Shown: positions 50,542 to 62,699 of the stretch, one piece after another
Layout: the number at the start of each line of letters is the position of its first letter
Numbering within the stretch: position 1 is the stretch's first letter
Assembly: GCF_051020985.1 (NCBI RefSeq)
Contig: NW_027475134.1
Coordinates: 3,782,001-3,846,000, forward strand
Length of the DNA: 64,000 bases
Origin: Nomia melanderi
Lineage: Eukaryota; Arthropoda; Insecta; Hymenoptera; Halictidae
Reading direction: 5' to 3'
The notes under the pieces: generated by a model
What the model saw: only the letters and a program-made list of their open reading frames with translations
What the model was told of the DNA's origin: nothing
Database searches by the model: none
Program-made: the position numbers and the translations under genes

Positions 50542-53500
50542 ATCTGTGCAGCGGGAACGACCTCGGACCACCAGGGGCCGAGAAAACCACAGTCTCATGG
50601 AGCCGGACACTCAAGGTCAGGGGAAAATCCAATATATATCTGGTGATATCTCGGGTGCTATTACAGATAGCGCAATAAATCAAAGTGCATTGTCTGTAGG
50701 AGGCCCTGGCGCATGAATCTGTGCAGCGGGAACGACCTCGGACCACCAGGGGCCGAGAAAACCACAGTCACATGGGGCCGGTCACTCAGGGTCAGGGGAA
50801 AATCCAATATATATCTGGTGATATCTCGGGTGCTATTAGATACAGCGCAATAAACCTAATTGAATTATCTGCAGGAGGCCCTGGCGCATGAATAAGGGCA
50901 GCGGGAACGACCTCGGACCACCAGGGGCCGAGAAAACCACAGTCTAGTGGGGCCGGACACTCAGGGTCAGGGGAAAATCCAATATATATATCAAGTGATA
51001 TCTCGGGTGCTATTAGATACAGCGCAATAAACCAAAGTGTATTATCTGCAAGAGGCCCTGGCGCATGCATCTGTGCAGCGGGAACGACGTCGGACCACCA
51101 GGGGCCGAGAAAACTAAAGTCTCATGGGGCCGGACACTCAGGGTCTGGGGAAAATCCATTATATATCTGGTGATATGTCGGGAGCTATTACAGATAGCGC
51201 AATAAATCAAAGTTCATTGTCTGGACGAGGCCCTGGCGCATGAATCTGTGCAGCGGGAGCGACCTCGGTCCACCAGGGTCCGAGAAAACCACCGTCTCAT
51301 GGGGCTGGACACTCAGGGTCAGGGAAAAATCCAATATATATCTGGTGATATCTCGGGTTATATTACAGATAGCACAATAAATCAAAGTGCATTGTCTGGA
51401 CGAGGCCCTGGCGCATGAATCTGTGCAGCGGGAACGACCTCGGTCCACCAGGGGCCGAGAAAACCACCGTCTCATGGGGCTGGACACTCAGGGTGAGGGT
51501 AATATCCAATATATATCTGGTGATATCTCGGGTGCTATTACAGATAGCGCAATAAATCAAAGTGCATTGTCTGTAGGAGGCCCTGGCGCATGAACCTGTG
51601 CAGCGGCAACGACCTCGGACCACCAGGGGCCGAGAAAACCACAGTCTCATGGGGCCGGACACTCTGGGTCAGGGGAAAATCCAATATATATCTGGTGATA
51701 TCTCGGGTGCTATTACAGATAGCGCAATAAATCAAAGTGCATTGTCTGCAGGAGGCCCTTGCGAATGAATCTGTTCAGCGGGAACGACCTCGGATCACCA
51801 GGGGCCGAGAAAATTACAGATATTCGGAATCCGTCACCCAAGGTCATGTGAAAATCCAGCATATATCTGGTGATATTTCGGGTGCTATTATAGATAGCGC
51901 AATAAACCAAAGTGAATTATCTGCAGTAGGCCCTGGCGCATGCATCTGTGCAGCGGGAACGACCTCGGACAACCAGGGGCCGAGAAAGCCACAGACTCAT
52001 GGGGCTGGACACTCAGGGTTAGGGAAAAATCCAATATATATCTGGTGATATCTCGGGTGCTATTACAGATAGTACAATAAATCAAAGTGCCCTGTCTGTA
52101 GGAGGCCCTGGCGCATGAATCTGTGCAGCGGGAACGACCTCGGACCACCAGGGGCCGAGAAAACCACCGTCTCATGGGGACGGACACTCAGGGTCTGGCG
52201 AAAATCCACTATATATCTGGTGATATCTCGGGTGCTATTAGAGATAGCGCAATAAACCAAAGTGAATTATCTGCAGGAGGCCCTGGCGCATGAATCTGTG
52301 CAGCGGGAACGACCTCGGACGACCAGGGGCCGAGAAAACCACAGTCTCATGGAGCCGGACACTCAGGGTCAGGGGAAAATCCAATATATATCTGGTGATA
52401 TCTCGGGTGCTATTACAGATAGCGCAATAAATCAAAGTGAATTATCTGCAGGAGGCCCTGGCGCATGAATCTGTGCAGCGGGAACGACCTCGGACCACCA
52501 GGGGCCGAGAAAACCACAGTCACATGGGGCCGGTCACTCAGGGTCAGGGGAAAATCCAATATATATCTGGTGATATCTCGGGTGCTATTAGATACAGCGC
52601 AATAAACCAAATTGAATTATCTGCAGGAGGCCCTGGCGCATGAATCTGGGCAGCGGGATCGACCTCGGACCACCAGGGGCCGAGAAAACCACAGTCTAGT
52701 GGGTCGGACACTGAGGGTCAGGGGAAAATCCAATATATATATCAGGTGATATCTCGGGTGCTATTAGATACAGCGCAATAAACCAAAGTGTATTATCTGC
52801 AAGAGGCCCTGGCGCATGCATCTGTGCAGCGGGAACGACCTCGGACCACCAGGGGCCGAGAAAACTAAAGTCTCATGGGGCCGGACACTCAGGGTCTGGG
52901 GAAAATCCATTGTATATCTGGTGATATGTCGGGAGCTATTACAGATAGCGCAATAAATCAAAGTTCATTGTCTGGAGGAGGCCCTGGCGCATGAATCTGT
53001 GCAGCGGGAACGACCTCGGTCCACCAGGGGCCGAGAAAACCACCGTCTCATGGGGCTGGACACTCAGGGTGAGGGTAATATCCAATATATATCTGGTGAT
53101 ATCTCGGGTGCTATTACAGATAGCGCAATAAATCAAAGTGCATTGTCTGTAGGAGGCCCTGGCGCATGAACCTGTGCAGCGGCAACGACCTCGGACCACC
53201 AGGGGCCGAGAAAACCACAGTCTCATGGGGCCGGACACTCTTGGTCAGGGGAAAATCCAATATATATCTGGTGATATCTCGGGTGCTATTACAGATAGCG
53301 CAATAAATCAAAGTGCATTGTCTGCAGGAGGCCCTTGCGAATGAATCTGTTCAGCGGGAACGACCTCGGATCACCAGGGGCCGAGAAAACCACCGACACA
53401 TGGGGCCGGACACTCAGGGTCGAGGAAAAATCCAATATATATCTGGTGATATCTCGGGTGCTATTAGAGATAGCGCGATAAATCAAAGTGAATTATCTGC

Positions 53501-53694
53501 AGGAGGCCCTGGCGCATGCATCTGTGCAGCGGGAACGACCTCGGACCACCAGGGGCCGAGAAAACCACCGTCTCATGGGGCCGGACACTCAGGGTCAGGG
53601 GAAAATCCAATATATATCTGGTGATATATCGGGTGCCATTAGAGATAGCTCGATAAATCAAAGTGCATTGTCTGCAGGAGGCCCTGACGCATGA
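50542..53694 (+). repeat. 3,153-bp tandem higher-order repeat, copy B
   Basis: The copy is nearly identical to copy A. Differences I saw are GACGTCGG (51089) against GACCTCGG, GGACGACCAGG (52318) against GGACCACCAGG, CCTGGCGC (52641) against CCTGCCGC (49488), and CACTGAGGG (52710) against CACTCAGGG. Its right half is also the left part of the first 2.8-kb repeat unit that follows. Confidence 0.86.
51814..51897 (+). repeat. Type-D divergent monomer core, copy 8
   Basis: This is the 3,153-bp copy of 48661-48744 with the same recombinant left junction, which shows that the exchange came before the 3,153-bp tandem duplication. Confidence 0.87.
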
Positions 53695-53749
53695 ATCTGT
53701 GCAGCGGGAACGACCTCGGACCACCAGGGGCCGATAAAACCACCGTCTC

Positions 53750-53924
53750 ATGGGGCCGGACACTCAGGGTCAGGGGAAAATCCAATATATATCTGGTGAT
53801 ATCTCGGGTGCTATTAGAGATAGCGCAATAAACCAAAGTGAATTATCTGCAGGAGGCCCTGGCGCATGAATTTGTGCAACGGGAACGACCTCGGACCACC
53901 AGGGGCCGAGAAAACCACAGTCTC
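53750..53924 (+). repeat. Reference type-A monomer (175 bp, PstI-bearing)
   Basis: This unit carries the alternative linked haplotype: TTAGAG, AATAAACC and GAATTATCTGCAGG. The last element contains CTGCAG (PstI), which type B lacks. The rest of the unit is like type B apart from private changes TTTGTGCAAC in the right half. Types A and B alternate irregularly along the array. Units that switch haplotype in mid-monomer exist, for example near 1470-1520 (TTACAG followed by GAATTATCTGCAGG). Confidence 0.88.
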
Positions 53925-54071
53925 ATGGGGCCGGACACTCAGGGTCAGGGAAAAATCCATTATATATCTGGTGATATATCGGCTACCATTAGCGATAGCG
54001 CGATAAATCAAAGTGCATTGTCTGCAGGAGGCCCTGACGCATGAATCTGTGCAGCGGGAACGACCTCGGAC

Positions 54072-54094
54072 CACCAGGGCCGAGAGAACCACAG
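54072..54094 (+). repeat. 174-bp monomer with a 1-bp deletion (CCAGGGCCGAG)
   Basis: CCACCAGGGCCGAGAGAACC lacks one G of the usual GGGG. Copies lie near 56872, 60722 and 62997 (there GAGGGAACC). The deletion joins two reading frames on the minus strand and yields accidental 157-codon open frames over each copy. Confidence 0.83.
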
Positions 54095-54273
54095 TCTCAT
54101 GGGGCCGAGATCTCAGGGTCAGGCAAAAATCCAATATATATCTGGTGATATCTCGGGTGCTATTACAGATAGCGCTATAAATCAAATTGCATTGTCTGTA
54201 GGAGGCCCTGGCGCATGAATCTGTGCAGCGGGAACGACCTCGGACCACCAGGGGCCGAAAAAACCACAGTCTC

Positions 54274-54448
54274 ATGGGGCCGGACACTCAGGGTCAGGGT
54301 AAAATCCAATATATATCTGGTGATATCTCGGGTGCTATTACAGATAGCGCAATAAATCAAAGTGCATTGTCTGTAGGAGGCCCTGGCGCATGAATCTGTG
54401 CAGCGGGAACGACCTCGGACCACCAGGGGCCGAGAAAACCACAGTCTC
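54274..54448 (+). repeat. Reference type-B monomer (175 bp)
   Basis: This unit matches my consensus at all positions but one (T for G at monomer position 27). It shows the type-B haplotype: TTACAG at about 65-70, AATAAATC at 78-85 and GCATTGTCTGTAGG at 91-104. Landmarks are CCAAT (33-37), the dyad ATATC-TGGT-GATAT (40-53), EcoRV GATATC (49-54), AATAAA (78-83), and the inverted repeat CTCGG (141-145) / CCGAG (157-161). It is useful as a probe or alignment seed for the array. Confidence 0.9.
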
Positions 54449-54830
54449 ATGGGGCCGAGATCTCAGGGTCAGGCAAAAATCCAATATATATCTGGTGATA
54501 TCTCGGGTGCTATTACAGATAGCGCTATAAATCAAAGTGCATTGTCTGTAGGAGGCCCTGGCGCATGAATCTGTGCAGCGGGAACGACCTCGGACCACCA
54601 GGGGCCGAAAAAACCACAGTCTCATGGGGCCGGACACTCAGGGTCAGGGTAAAATCCAATATATATCTGGTGATATCTCGGGTGCTATTACAGATAGCGC
54701 AATAAATCAAAGTGCATTGTCTGTAGGAGGCCCTGGCGCATGAATCTGTGCAGCGGGAACGACCTCGGACCACCAGGGGCCGAGAAAACCACAGTCTCAT
54801 GGAGCCGGACACTCAGGGTCAGGGTAAAAT

Positions 54831-57630
54831 CCAATATATATCTGGTGATATCTCGGGTGCTATTACAGATAGTACAATAAATCAAAGTGCACTGTCTGTA
54901 GGAGGCCCTGGCGCATGAATCTGTGCAGCGGGAACGACCTCGGACCACCAGGGGCCGAGAAAACCACCGTCTCATGGGGACGGACACTCAGGGTCTGGCG
55001 AAAATCCACTATATATCTGGTGATATCTCGGGTGCTATTAGAGATAGCGCAATAAACCAAAGTGAATTATCTGCAGGAGGCCCTGGCGCATGAATCTGTG
55101 CAGCGGGAACGACCTCGGACCACCAGGGGCCGAGAAAACCACAGTCTCATGGAGCCGGACACTCAGGGTCAGGGGAAAATCCAATATATATCTGGTGATA
55201 TCTCGGGTGCTATTACAGATAGCGCAATAAATCAAAGTGAATTATCTGCAGGAGGCCCTGGCGCATGAATCTGTGCAGCGGGAACGACCTCGGACCACCA
55301 GGGGCCGAGAAAACCACAGTCACATGGGGCCGGTCACTCAGGGTCAGGGGAAAATCCAATATATATCTGGTGATATCTCGGGTGCTATTAGATACAGCGC
55401 AATAAACCAAATTGAATTATCTGCAGGAGGCCCTGGCGCATGAATCTGGGCAGCGGGATCGACCTCGGACCACCAGGGGCCGAGAAAACCACAGTCTAGT
55501 GGGTCGGACACTCAGGGTCAGGGGAAAATCCAATATATATATCAGGTGATATCTCGGGTGCTATTAGATACAGCGCAATAAACCAAAGTGTATTATCTGC
55601 AAGAGGCCCTGGCGCATGCATCTGTGCAGCGGGAACGACCTCGGACCACCAGGGGCCGAGAAAACTAAAGTCTCATGGGGCCGGACACTCAGGGTCTGGG
55701 GAAAATCCATTGTATATCTGGTGATATGTCGGGAGCTATTACAGATAGCGCAATAAATCAAAGTTCATTGTCTGGAGGAGGCCCTGGCGCATGAATCTGT
55801 GCAGCGGGAACGACCTCGGTCCACCAGGGGCCGAGAAAACCACCGTCTCATGGGGCTGGACACTCAGGGTGAGGGTAATATCCAATATATATCTGGTGAT
55901 ATCTCGGGTGCTAATACAGATAGCGCAATAAATCAAAGTGCATTGTCTGTAGGAGGCCCTGGCGCATGAACCTGGGCAGCGGCAACGACCTCGGACCACC
56001 AGGGGCCGAGAAAACCACAGTCTCATGGGGCCGGACACTCTTGGTCAGGGGAAAATCCAATATATATCTGGTGATATCTCGGGTGCTATTACAGATAGCG
56101 CAATAAATCAAAGTGCATTGTCTGCAGGAGGCCCTTGCGAATGAATCTGTTCAGCGGGAACGACCTCGGATCACCAGGGGCCGAGAAAACCACCGACACA
56201 TGGGGCCGGACACTCAGGGTCGAGGAAAAATCCAATATATATCTGGTGATATCTCGGGTGCTATTAGAGATAGCGCGATAAATCAAAGTGAATTATCTGC
56301 AGGAGGCCCTGGCGCATGCATCTGTGCAGCGGGAACGACCTCGGACCACCAGGGGCCGAGAAAACCACCGTCTCATGGGGCCGGACACTCAGGGTCAGGG
56401 GAAAATCCAATATATATCTGGTGATATATCGGGTGCCATTAGAGATAGCTCGATAAATCAAAGTGCATTGTCTGCAGGAGGCCCTGACGCATGAATCTGT
56501 GCAGCGGGAACGACCTCGGACCACCAGGGGCCGATAAAACCACCGTCTCATGGGGCCGGACACTCAGGGTCAGGGGAAAATCCAATATATATCTGGTGAT
56601 ATCTCGGGTGCTATTAGAGATAGCGCAATAAACCAAAGTGAATTATCTGCAGGAGGCCCTGGCGCATGAATTTGTGCAACGGGAACGACCTCGGACCACC
56701 AGGGGCCGAGAAAACCACAGTCTCATGGGGCCGGACACTCAGGGTCAGGGAAAAATCCATTATATATCTGGTGATATATCGGCTACCATTAGAGATAGCG
56801 CGATAAATCAAAGTGCATTGTCTGCAGGAGGCCCTGACGCATGAATCTGTGCAGCGGGAACGACCTCGGACCACCAGGGCCGAGAGAACCACAGTCTCAT
56901 GGGGCCGAGATCTCAGGGTCAGGCAAAAATCCAATATATATCTGGTGATATCTCGGGTGCTATTACAGATAGCGCTATAAATCAAAGTGCATTGTCTGTA
57001 GGAGGCCCTGGCGCATGAATCTGTGCAGCGGGAACGACCTCGGACCACCAGGGGCCGAAAAAACCACAGTCTCATGGGGCCGGACACTCAGGGTCAGGGT
57101 AAAATCCAATATATATCTGGTGATATCTCGGGTGCTATTACAGATAGCGCAATAAATCAAAGTGCATTGTCTGTAGGAGGCCCTGGCGCATGAATCTGTG
57201 CAGCGGGAACGACCTCGGACCACCAGGGGCCGAGAAAACCACAGTCTCATGGGGCCGAGATCTCAGGGTCAGGCAAAAATCCAATATATATCTGGTGATA
57301 TCTCGGGTGCTATTACAGATAGCGCTATAAATCAAAGTGCATTGTCTGTAGGAGGCCCTGGCGCATGAATCTGTGCAGCGGGAACGACCTCGGACCACCA
57401 GGGGCCGAAAAAACCACAGTCTCATGGGGCCGGACACTCAGGGTCAGGGTAAAATCCAATATATATCTGGTGATATCTCGGGTGCTATTACAGATAGCGC
57501 AATAAATCAAAGTGCATTGTCTGTAGGAGGCCCTGGCGCATGAATCTGTGCAGCGGGAACGACCTCGGACCACCAGGGGCCGAGAAAACCACAGTCTCAT
57601 GGAGCCGGACACTCAGGGTCAGGGTAAAAT
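54831..57630 (+). repeat. 2,800-bp tandem higher-order repeat, copy 2, with the start of a third copy
   Basis: The copy follows copy 1 at exactly 2,800 bp, and the match runs on to about 57,858 (a 228-bp start of a third copy). Differences I saw include GCTAATACAG (55911) against GCTATTACAG, CCTGGGCAGCGG (55972) against CCTGTGCAGCGG, TTAGAGATAG (56788) against TTAGCGATAG, and ATCAAAGTGC (56980) against ATCAAATTGC (54180). Confidence 0.85.
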
Positions 57631-58925
57631 CCAATATATATCTGGTGATATCTCGGGTGCTATTACAGATAGTACAATAAATCAAAGTGCACTGTCTGTA
57701 GGAGGCCCTGGCGCATGAATCTGTGCAGCGGGAACGACCTCGGACCACCAGGGGCCGAGAAAACCACCGTCTCATGGGGACGGACACTCAGGGTCTGGCG
57801 AAAATCCACTATATATCTGGTGATATCTCGGGTGCTATTAGAGATAGCGCAATAAACCAAACTGCATTGTCTGTAGGAGGCCCTGGCGCATGAATCTGTG
57901 CAGCGGGAGCGACCTCTGACCACAAGGGGCCGAGAAAACCACCGTCTCATGGGGCCGGACACTCAGGGTCGAGTAAAAATCCAATATATATCTGGTGATA
58001 TCTCGGGTGCTAATAGAGATAGCGCGATAAACCAAAGTGAATTATCTGCAGGAGGCCCTGGCGCACGCATCTGTGCAGCGGGAACGACCTCGGACCACCA
58101 GGGGCCGAGAAAACCACAGTCTCATGGGGCCGGACACTCAGGGTCAGGGTAAAATCCAATATATATCTGGTGACATCTCGGGTGCTATTACAGATAGCAC
58201 AATAAATCAAAGTGCATTGTCTGTAGGAGGCCCTGGCGCATCAATCTGTGCAGCGGGAACGACCTCGGACCACCAGCGGCCGAGAAAACCACAGTCTCAT
58301 GGGGCCGGACACTCAGGGTCAGGGGAAAATCCAATATATATCTGGTGATATCTCGGGTGCTATTAGAGATAGCGCAATAAACCAAAGTGAATTATCTGCA
58401 GTAGGCCCTGGCGCATGCATCTGTGCAGCGGGAACGACCTCGGACAACCAGGGGCCGAGAAAGCCACAGTCTCATGGGGCTGGACACTCAGGGTTAGGGA
58501 AAAATCCAATATATATCTGGTGATATCTCGGGTGCTATTACAGATACTACAATAAATCAAATTGCACTGTCTGTAGGAGGCCCTGGCGCATGAATCTGTG
58601 CAGCGGGAACGACCTCGGACCACCAGGGGCCGAGAAAACCACCGTCTCATGGGGACGGACACTCAGGGTCTGGCGAAAATCCACTATATATCTGGTGATA
58701 TCTCGGGTGCTATTAGAGATAGCGCAATAAACCAAACTGCATTGTCTGTAGGAGGCCCTGGCGCATGAATCTGTGCAGCGGGAGCGACCTCTGACCACAA
58801 GGGGCCGAGAAAACCTCCGTCTCATGGGGCCGGACACTCAGGGTCGAGTAAAAATCCAATATATATCTGGTGATATCTCGGGTGCTAATAGAGATAGCGC
58901 GATAAACCAAAGTGAATTATCTGCA
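57631..58925 (+). repeat. 875-bp duplication (5 monomers), two partial copies
   Basis: About 57630-58050 repeats at 58505-58925, 875 bp further on. Shared variants are GTCTGGCGAAAATCC, AAACTGCATTG, GGGAGCGACCTCTG, GGGTCGAGTAAAAATCC and GCTAATAGAG. The intervening units (58051-58504) include GCGCACGCATCTG, GCGCATCAATCTG and the GACAACCAGG/GAAAGCCACAG unit that elsewhere follows type-D monomers, here without a D unit before it. Confidence 0.78.
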
Positions 58926-60425
58926 CGAGGCCCTGGCGCATGAATCTATGCAGCGGGAACGACCTCGGACCACCAGGGGCCGAAAAAACCACAGTCTCAT
59001 GGGGCCGGACACTAATGGTCAGGGTAAAATCCAATATATATCTGGTGATATCTCGGGTGCTATTACAGATAGCGCAATAAATCAAAGTGCATAGTCTGTA
59101 GGAGGCCCCGGCGCATGAATCTGTGCAGCGGGAACGACCTCGGACGACCAGGGGCCCTGAAAACCACAGTCTCATTGGGCCGGATACTCAGGGTCAGGGG
59201 AAAATCCAATATATATCTGGTGATATCTCGGGTGCTATTACAGATAGCGCAATAAATCAATGTGCATTGTCTGTAGGAGACCCTGGCGCATGAATCTGTG
59301 CAGCGGGAACGACCTCGGACCACCGCGGGCCGAGAAAACGACCGTCTCATGGGGCCGGACGCTCAGGGTCAGTGAAAAATCCAATATATATCTGGTGATA
59401 TCTCGGGTGCTATTACAGATAGCGCAATAAATCAAAGTGCAATGTCTGTAGGAGGCCCCGGCGCATGAATCTGTGCAGCGGGAACGACCTCGGACGACCA
59501 GGGGCCCAGAAAACCACAGTCTCATGTGGCCGGACACTCAGGGTCAGGGAAAAATCCAATATATATCTGGTGATATCTCGGGTGCTATTACAGATAGCGC
59601 AATAAATCAATGTGCATTGTCTGTAGGAGACCCTGGCGCATGAATCTGTGCAGCGGGAACGACCTCGGACCACCACGAGCCGAGAAAACGACCGTCTCAT
59701 GGGGCCGGACACTCAGGGTCAGTGAAAAATCCAGTATATATCTGGTGATATCTCGGGTGCTATTACAGATAGCGCAATTAACCAAAGTGAATTATCTGCA
59801 GGAGGCCCTGGCGCATGAATCTGTGCAGCGGGAACGTCCTCGGACCTCCAGGGGCCGAGACAACCACAGTCTCATGGGGCCGGACACTCAGGGTCAGGGG
59901 AAAATCCAATATATATCTGGTGATATCTCGGGTGCTATTACAGATAGCGCAATAAATCAAAGTGCATTGTCTGTAGGAGGCCCTGGCGCATGAATCTGTG
60001 CAGCGGGAACGACCTCGGACCATCAGGGGCCGAAAAAACCACAGTCTCATGCGGCCGGACACTCATGGTCAGGGTTAAATCCAATATATATCTGGTGATA
60101 TCTCGGGTGCTATTACAGATAGCGCAATAAATCAAAGTGCATTGTCTGTAGGAGGCCCTGGCGCATGAATCTGTGCAGCGGGAACGACCTCGGACCACCA
60201 GGGGCCGAGAAAACCACCGTCTCATGGGGCCGGACGCTCAGGGTCGGGGAAAAATCAAATATATATCTGGCGATATCTCGGGTGCTATTACAGATAGCGC
60301 AATAAATCAAAGTGCCTTATCTGTAGGAGGGCCTAGCGCATGAATCTGTGCAGCGGGATCGACCTCGGACCACCAGGGGCCGAGAAAACCACCGACACAT
60401 GGGGCCGGACGCTCAGGGTCAGTGA
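58926..60425 (+). repeat. Mosaic segment with an older 350-bp duplication
   Basis: About 59110-59450 and 59460-59800 form a two-monomer tandem repeat. Several differences separate the copies (GGGGCCCTGAAAACC against GGGGCCCAGAAAACC, CATTGGGCC against CATGTGGCC, ACCGCGGGCC against ACCACGAGCC), so it is older than the other tandem copies. The part 59800-60200 resembles 27200-27560 and 36500-36860. Confidence 0.72.
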
Positions 60426-62699
60426 AAAATCCAATATATATCTGGTGATATCTCGGGTGCTATTAGAGATAGCGCAATAAACCAAAGTGAATTATCTGCA
60501 GGAGGCCCTGGCGCATGAATTTGTGCAACGGGAACGACCTCGGACCACCAGGGGCCGAGAAAACCACAGTCTCATGGGGCCGGACACTCAGGGTCAGGGA
60601 AAAATCCATTATATATCTGGTGATATATCGGGTACCATTAGAGACAGCGCGATAAATCAAAGTGCATTGTCTGCAGGAGGCCCTGACGCATGAATCTGTG
60701 CAGCGGGAACGACCTCGGACCACCAGGGCCGAGAGAACCACAGTCTCATGGGGCCGAGATCTCAGGGTCAGGCAAAAATCCAATATATATCTGGTGATAT
60801 CTCGGGTGCTATTACAGACAGCGCTATAAATCAAAGTGCATTGTCTGTAGGAGGCCCTGGCGCATGAATCTGTGCAGCGGGAACGACCTCGGACCACCAG
60901 GGGCCGAAAAAACCACAGTCTCATGGGGCCGGACACTCAGGGTCAGGGTAAAATCCAATATATATCTGGTGATATCTCGGGTGCTATTACAGATAGCGCA
61001 ATAAATCAAAGTGCATTGTCTGTAGGAGGCCCTGGCGCATGAATCTGTGCAGCGGGAACGACCTCGGACCACCAGGGGCCGAGAAAACCACAGTCTCATG
61101 GAGCCGGACACTCAGGGTCAGGGGAAAATCCAATATATATCTGGTGATATCTCGGGTGCTATTACAGATAGCGCAATAAATCAAAGTGAATTATCTGCAG
61201 GAGGCCCTGGCGCATGAATCTGTGCAGCGGGAACGACCTCGGACCACCAGTGGCCGAGAAAACCGCAGTCACATGGGGACGGTCACTCAGGGTCAGGGGA
61301 AAATCCAATATATATCTGGTGATATCTCGGGTGCTATTAGATACAGCGCAATAAACCAATTTGAATTATCTGCAGGAGGCCCTGGCGCATGAATCTGTGC
61401 AGCGGGAACGACCTCGGACCACCAGGGGCCGAGAAAACTAAAGTCTCATGGGGCCGGACACTCAGGGTCTGGGGAAAATCCATTATATATCTGGTGATAT
61501 GTCGGGAGCTATTACAGATAGCGCAATAAATCGAAGTTCATTGTCTGGAGGAGGCCCTGGCGCATGAATCTGTGCAGCGGGAACGACCTCGGTCCACCAG
61601 GGGCCGAGAAAACCACCGTCTCATGGGGCTGGACACTCAGGGTGAGGGTAATATCCAATATATATCTGGTGATATCTCGGGTGCTATTACAGATAGCGCA
61701 ATAAATCAAAGTATATTGTCTGTAGGAGGCCCTGGCGCATGAACCTGTGCAGCGGGAACGTCCTCGGACCTCCAGGGGCCGAGACAACCAAGGTCTCATG
61801 GGGCCGGACACTCAGGGTCAGGGTAAAATCCAATATATATCTGGTGATATCTCGGGTGCTATTACAGATAGCGCAATAAATCAATGTGCATTGTCTGTAG
61901 GAGGCCCTGGCGCATGAATCTGTGCAGCGGGAACGACCTCGGACCACCAGGGGCCGAAAAAACCACAGTCTCATGGGGCCGGACACTCAGGGTCAGGGGA
62001 AAATCCAATATATATCTGGTGATATCTCGGGTGGTATTACAGATAGCGCAATAAATCAAAGTGCATTGTCTGTAGGAGACACTGGCGCATGAACCTGTGC
62101 AGCGGGAACGACCTCGGACCACCAGGGGCCGAGAAAACGACTGTCTCATGGAGCCGGACACTCAGGGTCAGTGAAAAATCCAATATATATCTGGTGATAT
62201 CTCGGGTGGTATTACAGATAGCGCAATAAATCAAAGTGCATTGTCTGTAGGAGACACTGGCGCATGAACCTGTGCAGCGGGAACGACCTCGGACCACCAG
62301 GGGCCGAAAAAACCACAGTCTCATGGGGCCGGATACTCAGGGTCAGGGTAAAATCCAATATATATCTGGTGATATCTCGGGTGCTATTACAGATAGCGCA
62401 ATAAATCAAAGTGCATTGTCTGTAGGAGGCCCTGGCGCATGAATCTGTGATGCGGGAACGACCTCGGACCACCAGGGGCCGAAAAAACCACAGTCTCATG
62501 GGGCCGGACACTCAGGGTCAGGGTAAATTCCAATATATATCTGGTGATATCTCGGGTGCTATTAGAGATAGCGCAATAGATCAAAGTGCATTGTCTGTAG
62601 GAGACACTGGCGCATGAACCTGTGCAGCGGGAACGACCTCGGACCACCAGGGGCCGAGAAAACGACCTTCTCATGGGGCCGGACGCTCAGGGTCAGTGA
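60426..62699 (+). repeat. Mosaic segment with re-used 2.8-kb units
   Basis: Bases 60440-61020 follow 56590-57170 (offset 3,849 bp), including the GTGCAACGGG, ATCGGGTACC, 174-bp CCAGGGCCGAGAGAACC and CCGAGATCTC units. Bases 61090-61400 follow the CATGGAGCCGG / CACATGGGG units. Bases 61430-61740 follow the AAACTAAAGTC to GTGAGGGTAATATCC cassette. Near 62075, 62253 and 62604 three units share GTAGGAGACACTGGCGC, a local expansion. Confidence 0.72.

Larger units (their letters stand above)
52031..54830 (+). repeat. 2,800-bp tandem higher-order repeat (16 monomers), copy 1
   Basis: The copy overlaps copy B of the 3,153-bp repeat over 52031-53694, so the 2.8-kb duplication took place after that array existed. 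Its right part adds units with GTGCAACGGG, ATCGGCTACC, CCAGGGCCGAGAGAACC (a 174-bp unit) and CCGAGATCTCAGGG. Confidence 0.85.

Noticed and set aside
53814..57087. 157-codon minus-strand open frames at 53814-54287 and 56614-57087 (also 60463-60936 and 62737-63210)
   Set aside because: These are the longest frames in the window, but each exists only because a 174-bp monomer (1-bp deletion in CCAGGGCCGAG) joins two frames. They recur because the block was duplicated. No recognisable domain.
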